Below, one piece after another: positions 52,749 through 62,221 of a stretch of DNA of 64,000 bases; positions within the stretch are counted from its first letter, which is position 1; every line of letters starts with the position of its first letter. A program made the translations under genes and the position numbers. The notes under the pieces are model-generated. The model ran no database searches, was not told where the DNA came from, and was given only the letters and a program-made list of their open reading frames with translations. Source of the DNA: Sphingobacterium sp. SGG-5 (GTDB lineage Bacteria; Bacteroidota; Bacteroidia; Sphingobacteriales; Sphingobacteriaceae); contig NZ_JAAKGO010000010.1 of NCBI RefSeq assembly GCF_011043525.1, positions 62,001 to 126,000 of the forward strand, in the 5' to 3' direction.

Positions 52749-54194
52749 ATGACAAACGAATCACTAAAATCGAAAACGGTAAAAGGGATATTGTGGGGGG
52801 GAGCCGCTACAGGAGTTCAACAGTTATTAGGATTGATTTTCGGCATATACCTGTCGCGTAATCTTTCAGCCGAAGATTATGGTTTAGTGGGAGTGTTGGC
52901 CATCTTTTCACTCATAGCCTCATCTACCCAAGAAGCGGGTTTCATAACCGCATTGGCGAATAAAAAGAATGTTGAATTTAAAGATTACAATGCTGTATTT
53001 TGGGCGAGCTTGTTAATTAGCTTCGCGTTATACCTCATTTTATTCTTGACAGCACCGCTGCTTAGCCTTTTTTTTCAAATGCCCGAATTAACTCTTTTAG
53101 CAAGATTCTTATTCTTAAGTTTCGTGTGTAGCAGTTTTGGAATAGCTCACAATGCTTATCTTTTTAGAAACTTAAAGGTTAAAGAACGTTATTTATCCAC
53201 GACATTAAGTGTTCTTATCTCAGGGATTACGGCAGTTATCCTCGTCTATTACAACTTCGCTTACTGGAGCTTGGTCGCTCAATCTGTCTTATATAGTTTA
53301 AGCTTCTCGATCTTTTGCTTTTTCTTTTCAGGTTTTAGGCCATCTTTGAATATCGATCTTAGACCAATAAAAAGTCTATGGAAATTTAGCAGCAAAATAT
53401 TGATAACAAACATTCTCAATCATATTAACAACAACTTGCTCACGTTCTACCTCGGAAGAGTTGCAAGTAAAAATACCGTGGGATATTACTCGCAGGCCAC
53501 TAAATGGAGTGGTATGGCTCAGGGTGTTATTGCTAATATGTCACATGGATTTGCCCAACCCATGTTATCAACACTTGGAGAAGATCAGGAAAGACAGACG
53601 CGCGTATTCCTAAAATTACTAAATTTCATCTGTTTTGTTACGTTCCCTGCACTTACCTTGTTATATATAATTTCTAATGAATTTATCCTTATCACGATAA
53701 CAGAAAAATGGTTGCCCAGTGCTCATTTGTTACAAATATTGTGTATCCAAGCTGCATTCCTTCCTATTATTAATTTTTATGCTAATTATATTTTAAGTAG
53801 AGGTGCATCTACCGTATATATGTTATATATGATTGTCTTTGGCCTTATGCAATTGGCTATTATCTTTTTTCTTCATCCAAACGGGATAATCCCGTTGGTA
53901 TGGGGTATTGCACTCTTCACCGTAGTATGGACATTTGTTTGGCAGATTTCTATATCGAAGTATACCAATATCAATTATCTCGACCTAGCTTGGATTATAC
54001 TGAAATATATGGTAGCATCAGTAATATGTGGCTATCTTTCCTATTCTTTGGGCGAATGGTATGATAATATTTACCTCTCATTATTTATGAAAGCTCTTGT
54101 TTTCGGATCTACGTATCTTGCTATAATGTATATCTTTAAATCCATAATCCTCCGAGAAACCATCCTCTTTATAAAAGAAAAATATGTCAAATAA
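52749..54194 (+). CDS. Polysaccharide/lipid-linked oligosaccharide flippase (MATE/PST type)
   Basis: 481-residue multispanning membrane protein, about 14 hydrophobic segments. The opening SKTVKGILWGGAATGVQQLLG, then IYLSRNLSAEDYGLVGVLAI and LANKKNVEFKDYNAVFWASL are typical of PST-type exporters for O-antigen or capsule units; VGYYSQATKWSGMAQGVIAN is the conserved middle block. Expected to flip undecaprenyl-linked repeat units to the periplasm. The next gene, a glycosyltransferase, overlaps by 11 bases, so the two are coupled. Base composition here is visibly more A/T-rich than in the first 36 kb. Confidence 0.92.
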   Translation: MTNESLKSKTVKGILWGGAATGVQQLLGLIFGIYLSRNLSAEDYGLVGVLAIFSLIASSTQEAGFITALANKKNVEFKDYNAVFWASLLISFALYLILFLTAPLLSLFFQMPELTLLARFLFLSFVCSSFGIAHNAYLFRNLKVKERYLSTTLSVLISGITAVILVYYNFAYWSLVAQSVLYSLSFSIFCFFFSGFRPSLNIDLRPIKSLWKFSSKILITNILNHINNNLLTFYLGRVASKNTVGYYSQATKWSGMAQGVIANMSHGFAQPMLSTLGEDQERQTRVFLKLLNFICFVTFPALTLLYIISNEFILITITEKWLPSAHLLQILCIQAAFLPIINFYANYILSRGASTVYMLYMIVFGLMQLAIIFFLHPNGIIPLVWGIALFTVVWTFVWQISISKYTNINYLDLAWIILKYMVASVICGYLSYSLGEWYDNIYLSLFMKALVFGSTYLAIMYIFKSIILRETILFIKEKYVK

Positions 54195-55074
54195 CAGTGA
54201 TGGAATATACGCAAGCGGTGTAAGTGTCGTTATTCTGACCTATAACACCCCTATAAGATTGTTGGAGAACTGCTTGGCATCGATATATAACCATAACGAT
54301 ATCCAAGCAGAATTGGAAATCATTGTAGTAGACAATAACAGCACAAATCAGGCCGCTATTAATCAAGCTGTTCAAGAAGCTTTCCCACTCGTAAAATGTA
54401 TAAATAATCACGCTAACGAAGGCTATGGAGCGGGAAATAATTTGGGTATTCTTCATGCCCAAAGCGAATGCATATTGCTCATAAATCCTGATGCAGAACT
54501 AATCGAACCAGTTTTCAAATGGGCGATAAATCAATTTTCAAACGAGCCCGACCTTATGTTGCTCGGCTTTCGACAAGTAGATCAATATAAAAAAAAGACA
54601 CACTCTTTCTTGCAAAGAAAATTATCGGTGACCTCTTTTATCCAGAACTTTTTCCTTCATAAAGCAAATGCTTTCTCACCAAAGTATTCCGTCATTTCGG
54701 GCGCTTGTTTTTTTCTCCGAAAATCTTCTTTCTTAAAAATTGGGGGTTATGACCCCAAAATTTTTCTCTATGGGGAAGAGAGATATCTGCACGAAAATCT
54801 ATTGCACCATTTTTCCAATACAAAAATCAGGATGGACTTATCAAAAAAGTATCAGCATGCTATTTCAGACCGACCATTTTCGATTGAAACAACGGAGAAA
54901 GGATTAACGTCTTACTTTTATTTGCAACGCAAAATGGGTGTGCCACACAAGAAGGTGCTTAAAACCCTAATCAAATATTATAAATTCTTGATTTTGTTTT
55001 ATACCATCAAAAATAATAAGAGTTCTGTGGCCAATACAAACGAAATTATTAAACTGTTAAAAACAAAGTTCTAA
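54184..55074 (+). CDS. Glycosyltransferase family 2 (rhamnosyltransferase-like)
   Basis: 296-residue GT-A fold enzyme. The nucleotide-sugar motif region SVVILTYNTPIRLLENCLAS, IIVVDNNSTN, NEGYGAGNNLGI and the metal-binding segment ECILLINPDAELIEP follow the WcaA/RfbF-like rhamnosyltransferase pattern. YSVISGACFFLRKSSFLKIGGYDPKIFLYGEERYL contains the acceptor-side ED-like motif. A cytoplasmic or peripheral enzyme building a surface polysaccharide. It overlaps the flippase gene by 11 bases. Donor and acceptor sugars are not predictable. Confidence 0.9.
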   Translation: MSNNSDGIYASGVSVVILTYNTPIRLLENCLASIYNHNDIQAELEIIVVDNNSTNQAAINQAVQEAFPLVKCINNHANEGYGAGNNLGILHAQSECILLINPDAELIEPVFKWAINQFSNEPDLMLLGFRQVDQYKKKTHSFLQRKLSVTSFIQNFFLHKANAFSPKYSVISGACFFLRKSSFLKIGGYDPKIFLYGEERYLHENLLHHFSNTKIRMDLSKKYQHAISDRPFSIETTEKGLTSYFYLQRKMGVPHKKVLKTLIKYYKFLILFYTIKNNKSSVANTNEIIKLLKTKF

Positions 55075-55093
55075 TACGAACAGACAAAAGAAG

Positions 55094-55506
55094 TCATTTT
55101 TTTGCAGTCTCTGCAAAAAATACTTGCTTGAAATATTTCGGCTCTCTTAAGTTGATCAGTTTTTCACGGTTCCTATCGAAAAAAGCATAATCACCAGACC
55201 GGATATCCTCCAACGTAAATTTCGGCTTAAACTCAGGAACCCCTTTCATAATGATGGCCAACCCAAAATCCATATTGAGCGTAAATATGCGTAGGTCATC
55301 TCTGGTCAACGCCAAGTCAGCAATAGCTTTCCACACATCTCCATTCCAATTTCCCTGCCACCCTTCTAAATCCCAATGTCTTACCTTTTTCATTACTTCA
55401 TTGATAGATTCTTTAACGGGATAGGCCGCAGTGACACCCCTATTCCCAAATAGGTCTGACCTTTATTCCATGATATAAGTGTATCGAGAACTTCTCTTCT
55501 ATTCAT
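55094..55506 (-). pseudogene. Decayed class I SAM-dependent methyltransferase
   Basis: Two remnants of one gene on the strand opposite to the polysaccharide genes. From ATG 55506 a frame reads MNRREVLDTLISWNKGQTYL then GIGV, the start and SAM-binding strand of a methyltransferase. It runs out after 37 codons. A shifted frame gives GVTAAYPVKESINEV and then EGWQGNWNGDVWKAIADLAL to a stop at 55094, the usual C-terminal part. About 100 central residues are missing and the frames differ, so a deletion with frameshift is inferred. The 99-residue open frame at 55094-55393 alone would lack the SAM site. Methyltransferase identity is from recalled motifs. Confidence 0.65.
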
Positions 55507-55573
55507 ATTATAGTATTTTATAAAGAAAAAAGCTTAAAAGCAAAACAGCACAGGCAAAGACGTATTCATTCAT

Positions 55574-55581
55574 TATCTTTG
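55574..55581 (+). promoter_or_regulatory. -7 promoter box of the glycosyltransferase gene
   Basis: TATCTTTG, exact TANNTTTG, 20 bases before the ATG at 55602; suggests the glycosyltransferase pair downstream has its own promoter. Confidence 0.4.
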
Positions 55582-55601
55582 TAACAAATTTTGTTATCCC
55601 A

Positions 55602-56498
55602 ATGATAGCCCCAATAATCCTCTTCGTCTATAACAGACCCTCTCATACTCGTAAGACGCTACAAGCACTAGAACGAGCAAAGATGGCGTCAGATTCTGAA
55701 TTGTTCATTTTCGCAGATGGAGCCAAAGATTCTGATACTATTGCGAGAGTAAACGAAGTAAGGACAATATTACGAGAACCGTGGGTATTTAAAAATATTA
55801 CAATTATAGAGCGGGAAAAGAACTGGGGGCTGGCGGAAAACATAATCGATGGCGTCACCAAAATAATAAGCGAATATGGCCGAGCAATTGTCCTTGAAGA
55901 CGACCTAGAAATCTCTATGTATGGATTACGGTATTTTAATGATGCCCTGGAAAAATATGCGGACAACAATAAGGTCATGGAGATTAGTGGCTATATGTTT
56001 CCTATTAAAGACAGTGACAAACTTCATGAAACCTTTTTCTTCCGGGTAGCAAATAGCTGGGGTTGGGCAACGTGGGATAGAGCCTGGAAACATTTCAACG
56101 CAGACATCGAAATGTTGACAGCACATTTTACAAAAGAAGATATAAGACGGTTTAGCATTGATTATAGTGAAAATTTCTGGAAGCAGGTAAGAGAATTTAA
56201 GGCTGGTAAAATTAACTCCTGGGCTATCCGCTGGTACCTTTCTATATTTAATCAAGGCGGGTTAGTACTCTATCCTCAACGTTCCATGATTCAAAATATT
56301 GGCACAGATGGCTCCGGCACACATTCAGATAGGGATAATGCATATCGCGTTGAATTATCCGATACTCCAATCCGCATCTTTACCGATAAGATCGAAGAAG
56401 ACCGACAAGCATATAACGCTATTAAATATTTTTTTCAACATCGCAAAGGCAGTCTTCTTCAAAGGGCAATTCGTTATCTTCAAAAAATAACGAAATAA
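55602..56498 (+). CDS. Glycosyltransferase, GT-A fold (sugar transferase for surface polysaccharide)
   Basis: 298 residues. The N-terminus APIILFVYNRPSHTRKTLQAL and ELFIFADGAKDSDTI resemble GNT-I-like/GT2-like transferases; IIEREKNWGLAENIIDGV and AIVLEDDLEIS supply the nucleotide-binding and DxD-like metal motif (EDD). FRVANSWGWATWDRAWKHF is a block common in Bacteroidota capsule or O-antigen transferases. No transmembrane segment. Part of the polysaccharide gene series; the next glycosyltransferase starts 14 bases later. Specificity unknown. Confidence 0.85.
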   Translation: MIAPIILFVYNRPSHTRKTLQALERAKMASDSELFIFADGAKDSDTIARVNEVRTILREPWVFKNITIIEREKNWGLAENIIDGVTKIISEYGRAIVLEDDLEISMYGLRYFNDALEKYADNNKVMEISGYMFPIKDSDKLHETFFFRVANSWGWATWDRAWKHFNADIEMLTAHFTKEDIRRFSIDYSENFWKQVREFKAGKINSWAIRWYLSIFNQGGLVLYPQRSMIQNIGTDGSGTHSDRDNAYRVELSDTPIRIFTDKIEEDRQAYNAIKYFFQHRKGSLLQRAIRYLQKITK

Positions 56499-56512
56499 TA
56501 AAGAAAATAATC

Positions 56513-57265
56513 GTGAATAATCTCAAAATATCTATTATTACCGTCGTCTATAACAACGTTCGGGACATTGCATACACCATCGAGTCTGTGCTTTGCCAAA
56601 CCTACACGAACATAGAATATATTATTGTCGATGGAGCTTCGACGGACGGTACATTGGATGTAATCACCTCCTACCATGATCGGATCGACATTGTGATTTC
56701 CGAGAAAGACAAGGGTATATACGATGCGATGAATAAAGGCTTGGCAGCAGCTCACGGAGACTATGTACTTTTTCTGAATTCCGGAGATGAGCTTTTTGAT
56801 GAAAACACAATCCAAAATGTGGTAGAGGAAGGGAAAGGTGCTGACATTATCTACGGCGACACCAAGCTCGTCAACGAACAGCGGCATATCATCGGTGATA
56901 GAAGACACCGCGCACCAGTAAACTTTGACTGGCAATCTTTCCGATATGGTATGAATATTTGCCATCAGGCCATTTACGTCAAGAGAAGTATTGCAGAGCC
57001 CTATGATCTCCAATATCAGTTGAGCGGAGATATCGATTGGGTTATTCGTGCGGCCAAAAAAGCAAAAAGCACCAAAAATGTAAATATTTATGTTGTCAAA
57101 TACCTCGTAGGTGGCCTCTCAAAGAAGAGACATCACCAAAGCCTAAAAGAGCGATATCGTATTTTCAAAAAACATTACGGCACTCTTCCTAATATCCTAA
57201 ATCATTTCGTCATCGCGGTTCGACTGTTCAAACACCGCATTTTACATGGCAAAATCGAAGAATGA
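56513..57265 (+). CDS. Glycosyltransferase family 2 (WcaA-like)
   Basis: 250-residue GT2 enzyme starting with GTG 56513. The core is textbook: KISIITVVYNNVRDIAYTIE, SVLCQTYTNIEYIIVDGAST, ISEKDKGIYDAMNKGLAAAH and FLNSGDELFDE with the DxD-like acid residues. ICHQAIYVKRS and QLSGDIDWVIRAAKKAK form the acceptor half. Resembles colanic-acid-type WcaA/WcaE transferases. Its GTG start is supported by immediate entry into the first beta strand. Sugar specificity unknown. Confidence 0.9.
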   Translation: MNNLKISIITVVYNNVRDIAYTIESVLCQTYTNIEYIIVDGASTDGTLDVITSYHDRIDIVISEKDKGIYDAMNKGLAAAHGDYVLFLNSGDELFDENTIQNVVEEGKGADIIYGDTKLVNEQRHIIGDRRHRAPVNFDWQSFRYGMNICHQAIYVKRSIAEPYDLQYQLSGDIDWVIRAAKKAKSTKNVNIYVVKYLVGGLSKKRHHQSLKERYRIFKKHYGTLPNILNHFVIAVRLFKHRILHGKIEE

Positions 57266-57304
57266 GGATTTTTTCAATATATTTATCTGGCTATTTATGA
57301 GGGG

Positions 57305-58603
57305 ATGAGTACTAAATATTTTTTCAGCAGGATACGTGAGAAACTTAATTTCTGGATAGGAGGCAGTTATGAGTTAGACCTGGAGACCCGGATATTTCAT
57401 GTTTTTTCGTTAATAGCAATTGTTGGCGCCGCCCTAACCTGCTTCTTAAATCTATATATCGGCCTCGGACAAGCAGCGCTGGTTTCTCTAAGTATATTTT
57501 TGTTACAATCTTTTCTATATTATATTAGTAGGTTTAAGGGAAAACAGAAACAGGCTATCCTTATATCTGCATGGGAGATACATATTCTTTTAGCAGTGAA
57601 TTATTTCATCAATCAAGGAATAAAAGGGCCCTCTCTATTATTATATATCGCATCGTTTTTTTTTATAGCGGTTGTGTCCTACCGGAGCAAACTAATTTAC
57701 ATGTTTATTGGAAACTCACTGCTTGTAGGGATTTTAATCCTTTCTGAATATATAAACCCGGATCTGTTGACAGCCGACTATCCAAGCAGAGACGCTTTCT
57801 TTATCGACACTTATTTTACTTATATCATTACCATCTTATTGATATATACCGGCACTGGCTATCTGCTACGTGCCTATGTACAACAAAGAAAAATGCTGGT
57901 AGAGAGAGCCGAGGCCCTGAAAAAAATCAATAAAGAGAAAGACAAACTGTTTTCGATAATTTCCCATGATTTGAGAACCCCTTTAGCAAATGTACATCAA
58001 TATTTGGAAATGATAGGATCCGGTGATCTGAGCCAAAAGGAGAAAAAAGTTATTGAAAATAAATTGTTGGACATCACGCGTAACACACAAGAGCTTTTGA
58101 CTAATCTTCTTTATTGGAGCAGAAATCAGATGGAAAGCTCTCGTGTCAACCTTCGACCGATCCATGTCCTAAAAGAAGTTGCATCGACAATAGCATACTT
58201 AAGATTGATCGCTTCAAAGAAAGGTATTGTGTTAAGTCATCATTTTAAAGACGATTTAATAATACGAGCGGATTACGATTTGTTAAATCTTATTGTACGC
58301 AACATCCTATATAACGCGATTAAGTTTACACCATATGCCGGAGAAATATTATTTGTAGCCGAAAGGCAGGACAATCGCTGTGTGATTTCTGTTAAAGACA
58401 ATGGGCGGGGAATTCCTACGGAAAAACGTAGCCAGCTCTTTGATTTTAGCACGGAGAGCAGTTTAGGGACCAACAATGAACAAGGCACGGGCATAGGTCT
58501 AACGTTATGCCGAGAATATATGTTATTGCAGCAAGGAGAGATTTGGTTTGAAACAGAGGAAGGCCAGGGTACGACATTCTATTTATCATTCCCGATCGCA
58601 TAA
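57305..58603 (+). CDS. Orphan sensor histidine kinase with six-helix membrane domain
   Basis: 432-residue kinase. About six hydrophobic segments occupy residues 30-190 (IFHVFSLIAIVGAALTCFL and others), resembling 7TM-like input regions without a large periplasmic sensor. A short coiled linker leads to HisKA with phospho-acceptor His221 (IISHDLRTPLANVHQYLEMI) and an HATPase domain with N box (VRNILYNAIKFTPYAG), G1 (VKDNGRGIPTEKR) and G2 (GTGIGLTLCREYM). No response regulator is adjacent. It follows the glycosyltransferases and may control surface polysaccharide, which is only a positional guess. Confidence 0.93.
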   Translation: MSTKYFFSRIREKLNFWIGGSYELDLETRIFHVFSLIAIVGAALTCFLNLYIGLGQAALVSLSIFLLQSFLYYISRFKGKQKQAILISAWEIHILLAVNYFINQGIKGPSLLLYIASFFFIAVVSYRSKLIYMFIGNSLLVGILILSEYINPDLLTADYPSRDAFFIDTYFTYIITILLIYTGTGYLLRAYVQQRKMLVERAEALKKINKEKDKLFSIISHDLRTPLANVHQYLEMIGSGDLSQKEKKVIENKLLDITRNTQELLTNLLYWSRNQMESSRVNLRPIHVLKEVASTIAYLRLIASKKGIVLSHHFKDDLIIRADYDLLNLIVRNILYNAIKFTPYAGEILFVAERQDNRCVISVKDNGRGIPTEKRSQLFDFSTESSLGTNNEQGTGIGLTLCREYMLLQQGEIWFETEEGQGTTFYLSFPIA

Positions 58604-58655
58604 TCTCTACTTTCTATACATGATTATTAGATACCGATTTATCAAATGATACCAC

Positions 58656-58892
58656 ATGACAAAACAAGAGGATAACTTATTCAACCCCGATATTCTGACA
58701 GAACTGGCAACTGCCAAGATGCCATTTGGAAAATACAAAGATTGGCCCTTGTACAAATTGCCCGAAGCCTATCTGGTTTGGTTTCATAATAAAGGGTTCC
58801 CTCCCGGAAAATTAGGTATGCAGTTGGCTACACTCTACGAAATGAAGCTGAATGGGTTAGAATATCTATTGAAGCCTCTGATCAAAAAATAA
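58656..58892 (+). CDS. DUF3820 family small protein
   Basis: 78-residue cytoplasmic protein. The motif MPFGKYKDWPLYKLPEAYLV with WFHNKGFPPGKLG is characteristic of DUF3820, sometimes described as a putative quorum-sensing-regulated virulence factor; the real function is unknown. Full length for the family. Stands alone between the kinase and trhO. Confidence 0.85.
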   Translation: MTKQEDNLFNPDILTELATAKMPFGKYKDWPLYKLPEAYLVWFHNKGFPPGKLGMQLATLYEMKLNGLEYLLKPLIKK

Positions 58893-58923
58893 CTATCGCC
58901 CGTTTAGATTTCTCAGGAATTCG

Positions 58924-58931
58924 TAACTTTG
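58924..58931 (+). promoter_or_regulatory. -7 promoter box of trhO
   Basis: TAACTTTG, exact TANNTTTG, 47 bases before the trhO ATG at 58979; a TTTAG about 19 bases upstream may serve as -33. Confidence 0.4.
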
Positions 58932-58978
58932 TGCCATAATTTAACATTAAACGCCGTTTGCAGCGGTATCAATGACTT

Positions 58979-59953
58979 ATGAGATATTATCAAACATTGC
59001 TGTATTATTGCTACAGCCCAATCGAAAATGCAGAACAGTTTGCTGCAGATCATTTAGATTTTTGTAAATCATTAGGTTTAGTAGGACGTATTATCGTGGC
59101 CGATGAAGGTTTAAATGGCACTGTCTCGGGAACATCAGAAGCTTGCAAAGCTTATATGGACGCTATACATGCTGACCCTCGTTTTGCAAAAACAGATTTT
59201 AAAATCGATCATGTAGAAGAACCTTCTTTTATCAAAATGCACTGCCGCTATAAACCAGAGATTGTGCATTCGGGACTCCGCAATCCATCCGAAATCGACC
59301 CAAATAACGAAACCGGAAAACATCTCGAGCCGAAGGAGTTTATGGAAATGAAAGACCGCGATGATGTCGTCGTATTGGATGTGCGTTCGAACTATGAGCA
59401 TAACGTTGGCCGTTTTAAAAATGCTATTACCTTGGACATTGAGAATTTTCGCGAGTTTCCAGAAAAGATCAAGGAGCTTGAAAAATATAAGGGAAAGAAA
59501 ATATTGACCTACTGCACGGGAGGTATTAAATGTGAAAAAGCGTCGGCGCTCCTCTTGAAAGAGGGATTTGATGATGTATATCAGCTTCACGGAGGTATTA
59601 TTAAGTACGGAAAGGAGGCGGGGGGAAAGGATTTTGAAGGTAAATGTTACGTCTTCGATAACCGGGTGACTGTAGATGTTAATACAGTTAACCCAGTCGT
59701 CGTATCCACATGCAAAAATTGCGGTAAGACTACACCAAAAATGATTAATTGTGCAAATCCTGAATGCAATGAACATTTCACACAGTGTGATGAATGTGGC
59801 TGGAAAATGGATGGCTGTTGCTCGGACACATGCAAATCAAATCCACGAAAGCGGGAATATGACGGGACAGGCTACTATGTTAAAATACCTCAACCGGTAA
59901 ATATAGAGAAGATCTCCAAAAGAAAACATAAAAAGTTTCAAAAAATCGAATAA
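58979..59953 (+). CDS. trhO: tRNA uridine(34) hydroxylase, rhodanese-related
   Basis: Oxygen-dependent hydroxylation of U34 in tRNA (YceA/TrhO family). The 324-residue product has an N-terminal acylphosphatase-like domain (about 1-100; LVGRIIVADEGLNGTVSGTS), a rhodanese domain (about 118-220) with catalytic Cys179 in ILTYCTGGIKCEKAS, and a cysteine-rich C-terminus (about 242-290) with CKNCGK, CANPEC, CDECGW and CCSDTC that likely binds zinc. All expected elements are present and length is normal. Single gene. Confidence 0.95.
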   Translation: MRYYQTLLYYCYSPIENAEQFAADHLDFCKSLGLVGRIIVADEGLNGTVSGTSEACKAYMDAIHADPRFAKTDFKIDHVEEPSFIKMHCRYKPEIVHSGLRNPSEIDPNNETGKHLEPKEFMEMKDRDDVVVLDVRSNYEHNVGRFKNAITLDIENFREFPEKIKELEKYKGKKILTYCTGGIKCEKASALLLKEGFDDVYQLHGGIIKYGKEAGGKDFEGKCYVFDNRVTVDVNTVNPVVVSTCKNCGKTTPKMINCANPECNEHFTQCDECGWKMDGCCSDTCKSNPRKREYDGTGYYVKIPQPVNIEKISKRKHKKFQKIE

Positions 59954-60012
59954 AATCAGTTTAAGCTTATCCTTTTAAGTCAAGATTCCAAATTAAAATT
60001 CCTTAGGAAGAT

Positions 60013-60675
60013 CTACAGAGTTCGCTTGCTAAATTGCCATTGTAAGTAACTAATATTTTTATCCTCCGCCAAATACTTTCGCTCGTAATAGGTTTTGATG
60101 GAAAGCACCGTATCTACCAGCTCAGAACGGTATAAATCTGTTGTTTCCTTTTGTATTAATAGTCTTTGAAAGGTAACTTGTTCCAACGTATAGGCATAGA
60201 AACCATCGTTATCGGTCTTGAGATGCATAATCCCATCTTCTTGGAGAATGAACTTATATTTTGCCAAAAAGGTAGGGTTGGTTAATCTCCTCTTCTCTCG
60301 GCTATCTTGAGGTTGGGGATCGGGAAAAGTAATCCATATTTCGGAAACCTCATTTTCTGCAAAGTGTTCGAGAATATCTTCTATCTGAATACGTAAAAAT
60401 CCAACATTGTGAATCTTCTCTTCCAGTGCTGTTTTTGCCCCACGCCATATTCTGTTGCCTTTGTAGTCGACCCCAAGAAAGTTCTTGTTGGGGAACATCT
60501 TGGCGAGATTAACGGTATATTCACCCTTTCCACAAGCCAATTCTAAAACCAAAGGGTTGTCATTTCCGAAAAAAGCCGACGACCATCGGCCCTTATACGC
60601 TTTCCCAGCATCCAATTGGACGACGTTCTTAAACGTCGCTACTTCTGCAAATTTCCTTAGCTTATCTTTACCCAT
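60013..60675 (-). CDS. trmB: tRNA (guanosine(46)-N7)-methyltransferase
   Basis: SAM-dependent methylation of G46 in tRNA. The 220-residue product shows LVLELACGKGEYTVNLAKMF, NFLGVDYKGNRIWRGAK, the RIQIEDILEHF segment and the family-defining ITFPDPQPQDSREKRRLTNP loop, with LKTDNDGFYAYTLE near the C-terminus. Bacteroidota members often start KDKLRKFAEVATFKNVVQ as here. Own promoter: minus-strand TATTTTTG at 60700-60693. Divergent from the GDP-fucose synthase gene. Confidence 0.96.
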   Translation of the reverse strand: MGKDKLRKFAEVATFKNVVQLDAGKAYKGRWSSAFFGNDNPLVLELACGKGEYTVNLAKMFPNKNFLGVDYKGNRIWRGAKTALEEKIHNVGFLRIQIEDILEHFAENEVSEIWITFPDPQPQDSREKRRLTNPTFLAKYKFILQEDGIMHLKTDNDGFYAYTLEQVTFQRLLIQKETTDLYRSELVDTVLSIKTYYERKYLAEDKNISYLQWQFSKRTL

Positions 60676-60692
60676 AACTCCTATTATAGCCG

Positions 60693-60700
60693 CAAAAATA
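60693..60700 (-). promoter_or_regulatory. -7 promoter box of trmB
   Basis: Minus strand TATTTTTG, exact TANNTTTG, 17 bases before the trmB ATG at 60675. Confidence 0.4.
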
Positions 60701-60758
60701 ATCTTTATTTATTAAAATATTCGATAACAATGCGTTCGCAAATGCAGCCATTTTTATC

Positions 60759-60766
60759 TAAGTTTG
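60759..60766 (+). promoter_or_regulatory. -7 promoter box of the GDP-fucose synthase gene
   Basis: TAAGTTTG, exact TANNTTTG, 19 bases before the GTG start at 60786. Confidence 0.4.
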
Positions 60767-60785
60767 TTATATTAATCAGCTGCTA

Positions 60786-61715
60786 GTGGAAAAAAACGAC
60801 AAAATATATGTTGCGGGTCATAGGGGTATGGTTGGATCCGCTATTCTGAACCAACTTCAAACAGACGGTTTTAAAAATATAGTTACGCGGACATCAAAAG
60901 AGCTCGACCTTCGCGATCAGCGTGCCGTGGCTGACTTCTTTCAGTCCGAAAGACCTGAATATGTTTTTTTGGCAGCGGCAAAAGTTGGTGGTATTTTGGC
61001 TAATGATACTTACCGTGCTGATTTTCTCTACGACAATCTCGCGATACAAAACAACGTTATACATCAATCGTACGTTCACGACGTTAAAAAATTGATGTTT
61101 CTCGGATCATCTTGTATTTATCCAAAGATGGCTCCTCAACCGTTGAAAGAAGATTATCTGCTGACTGGCATACTTGAGTCTACGAATGAACCTTATGCTA
61201 TCGCAAAAATTGCAGGAATAAAAATGTGTGAGGCTTATCGCGCGCAGTACGGCTGCAATTTCATTTCCGTGATGCCTACGAATTTGTATGGTTATAATGA
61301 CAACTATCATCCCAAAAACTCACATGTTCTTCCAGCCTTAATCAGGCGTTTTCATGAAGCGAAGGAAACTGGTGCCTCAGAGGTTGTCATTTGGGGGACA
61401 GGTACTCCACGTCGCGAATTCCTTTTTTCTTCTGACTTAGCAGATGCATGTATCTTCCTCATGCAAAAATATAACGAAGCTCAGTTTATCAACATTGGGA
61501 TTGGAGAAGACATTTCAATTAAAGACCTAGCTCTACTTATTAAAAATATTGTCGGCTATACCGGAAACATATCTTTTGACCGCAGCAAGCCAGACGGCAC
61601 GCCTCGTAAATTGATGGACGTATCCCGACTCCATGATTTAGGCTGGAAACACAAAATCCCTTTGGAAAAAGGGATTGAGTTAGCTTTTGAAGATTTTAAA
61701 GCCAAAAAATTCTAA
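60786..61715 (+). CDS. fcl: GDP-L-fucose synthase
   Basis: NADPH-dependent epimerase/reductase that converts GDP-4-keto-6-deoxymannose to GDP-L-fucose for surface glycans. 309 residues from GTG 60786: nucleotide motif [16 protein letters not shown], the [18 protein letters not shown] block, catalytic Ser in [20 protein letters not shown] and Tyr-x-x-x-Lys in [13 protein letters not shown], and [20 protein letters not shown], all diagnostic of Fcl/WcaG. The usual partner gmd is not in the window. It probably serves the polysaccharide genes at 52.7-57.3 kb. Its 3' end overlaps the convergent gene by 4 bases. Confidence 0.95.
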   Translation: MEKNDKIYVAGHRGMVGSAILNQLQTDGFKNIVTRTSKELDLRDQRAVADFFQSERPEYVFLAAAKVGGILANDTYRADFLYDNLAIQNNVIHQSYVHDVKKLMFLGSSCIYPKMAPQPLKEDYLLTGILESTNEPYAIAKIAGIKMCEAYRAQYGCNFISVMPTNLYGYNDNYHPKNSHVLPALIRRFHEAKETGASEVVIWGTGTPRREFLFSSDLADACIFLMQKYNEAQFINIGIGEDISIKDLALLIKNIVGYTGNISFDRSKPDGTPRKLMDVSRLHDLGWKHKIPLEKGIELAFEDFKAKKF

Positions 61716-62221
61716 GAAGTCTCACTATTGGGAGGAATCCCAAAATCGGGCACCTCTGGTTGCGTCCCTTCCAACGGGGGCAGGTCATGGTGCTGTTTCT
61801 TTTTCTTATTTGGTCGAACAAAATCTGCAATTTTTGTGATTACATTTCCGATTTTATCCTGATTTACCTGACCTGCAGCACGTTCAGACAGCAGAAGTAC
61901 CAAGGTTTTTTTTAACCACCCTACATTTTTAAGCAAAGTTTTGTTCAACACCAAAGGAAGGCCTACACGCAATGTATTGGTCAACCAATCGGATTTACCG
62001 TCTGACTTTTCTTTGGATAAAACCGAAGAAAAAAGTCCTTTCACCATATCCACACCAGGAATACTGGATGTCAACATACCTAATAGACGAGATGGTGCTT
62101 CAATCTTCTTACGGAGTAGCAAATATTGATTGGACAAATAGGCCTCTTGCTCATTTTTAAGCTGAGTCAATCGCCTTATCTCTTCCTTCAGCTCGGCTAT
62201 ATTATGAATTTTTACGCTCAT
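61712..62221 (-). CDS. Uncharacterised protein of the YtxH/holin-like envelope operon
   Basis: 169 residues from ATG 62221; an ATG at 62236 would add five residues and enlarge the overlap with the upstream gene. The N-terminus is a short coiled coil ([20 protein letters not shown]), the middle is amphipathic and hydrophobic ([40 protein letters not shown]), the C-terminus is Pro-rich. No catalytic motif. It forms the last gene of a three-gene operon with the holin-like and YtxH genes, a set seen together in Bacteroidota (from memory). A membrane-associated stress role is possible. Its stop overlaps the fcl stop. Confidence 0.7.
   Translation of the reverse strand: MSVKIHNIAELKEEIRRLTQLKNEQEAYLSNQYLLLRKKIEAPSRLLGMLTSSIPGVDMVKGLFSSVLSKEKSDGKSDWLTNTLRVGLPLVLNKTLLKNVGWLKKTLVLLLSERAAGQVNQDKIGNVITKIADFVRPNKKKKQHHDLPPLEGTQPEVPDFGIPPNSETS

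Noticed and set aside
55098..55120. Terminator from the stem TTTTTTGCAG/CTGCAAAAAA
   Set aside because: The T-run precedes rather than follows the stem on either strand and the repeat lies within the coding remnant; not a canonical terminator.
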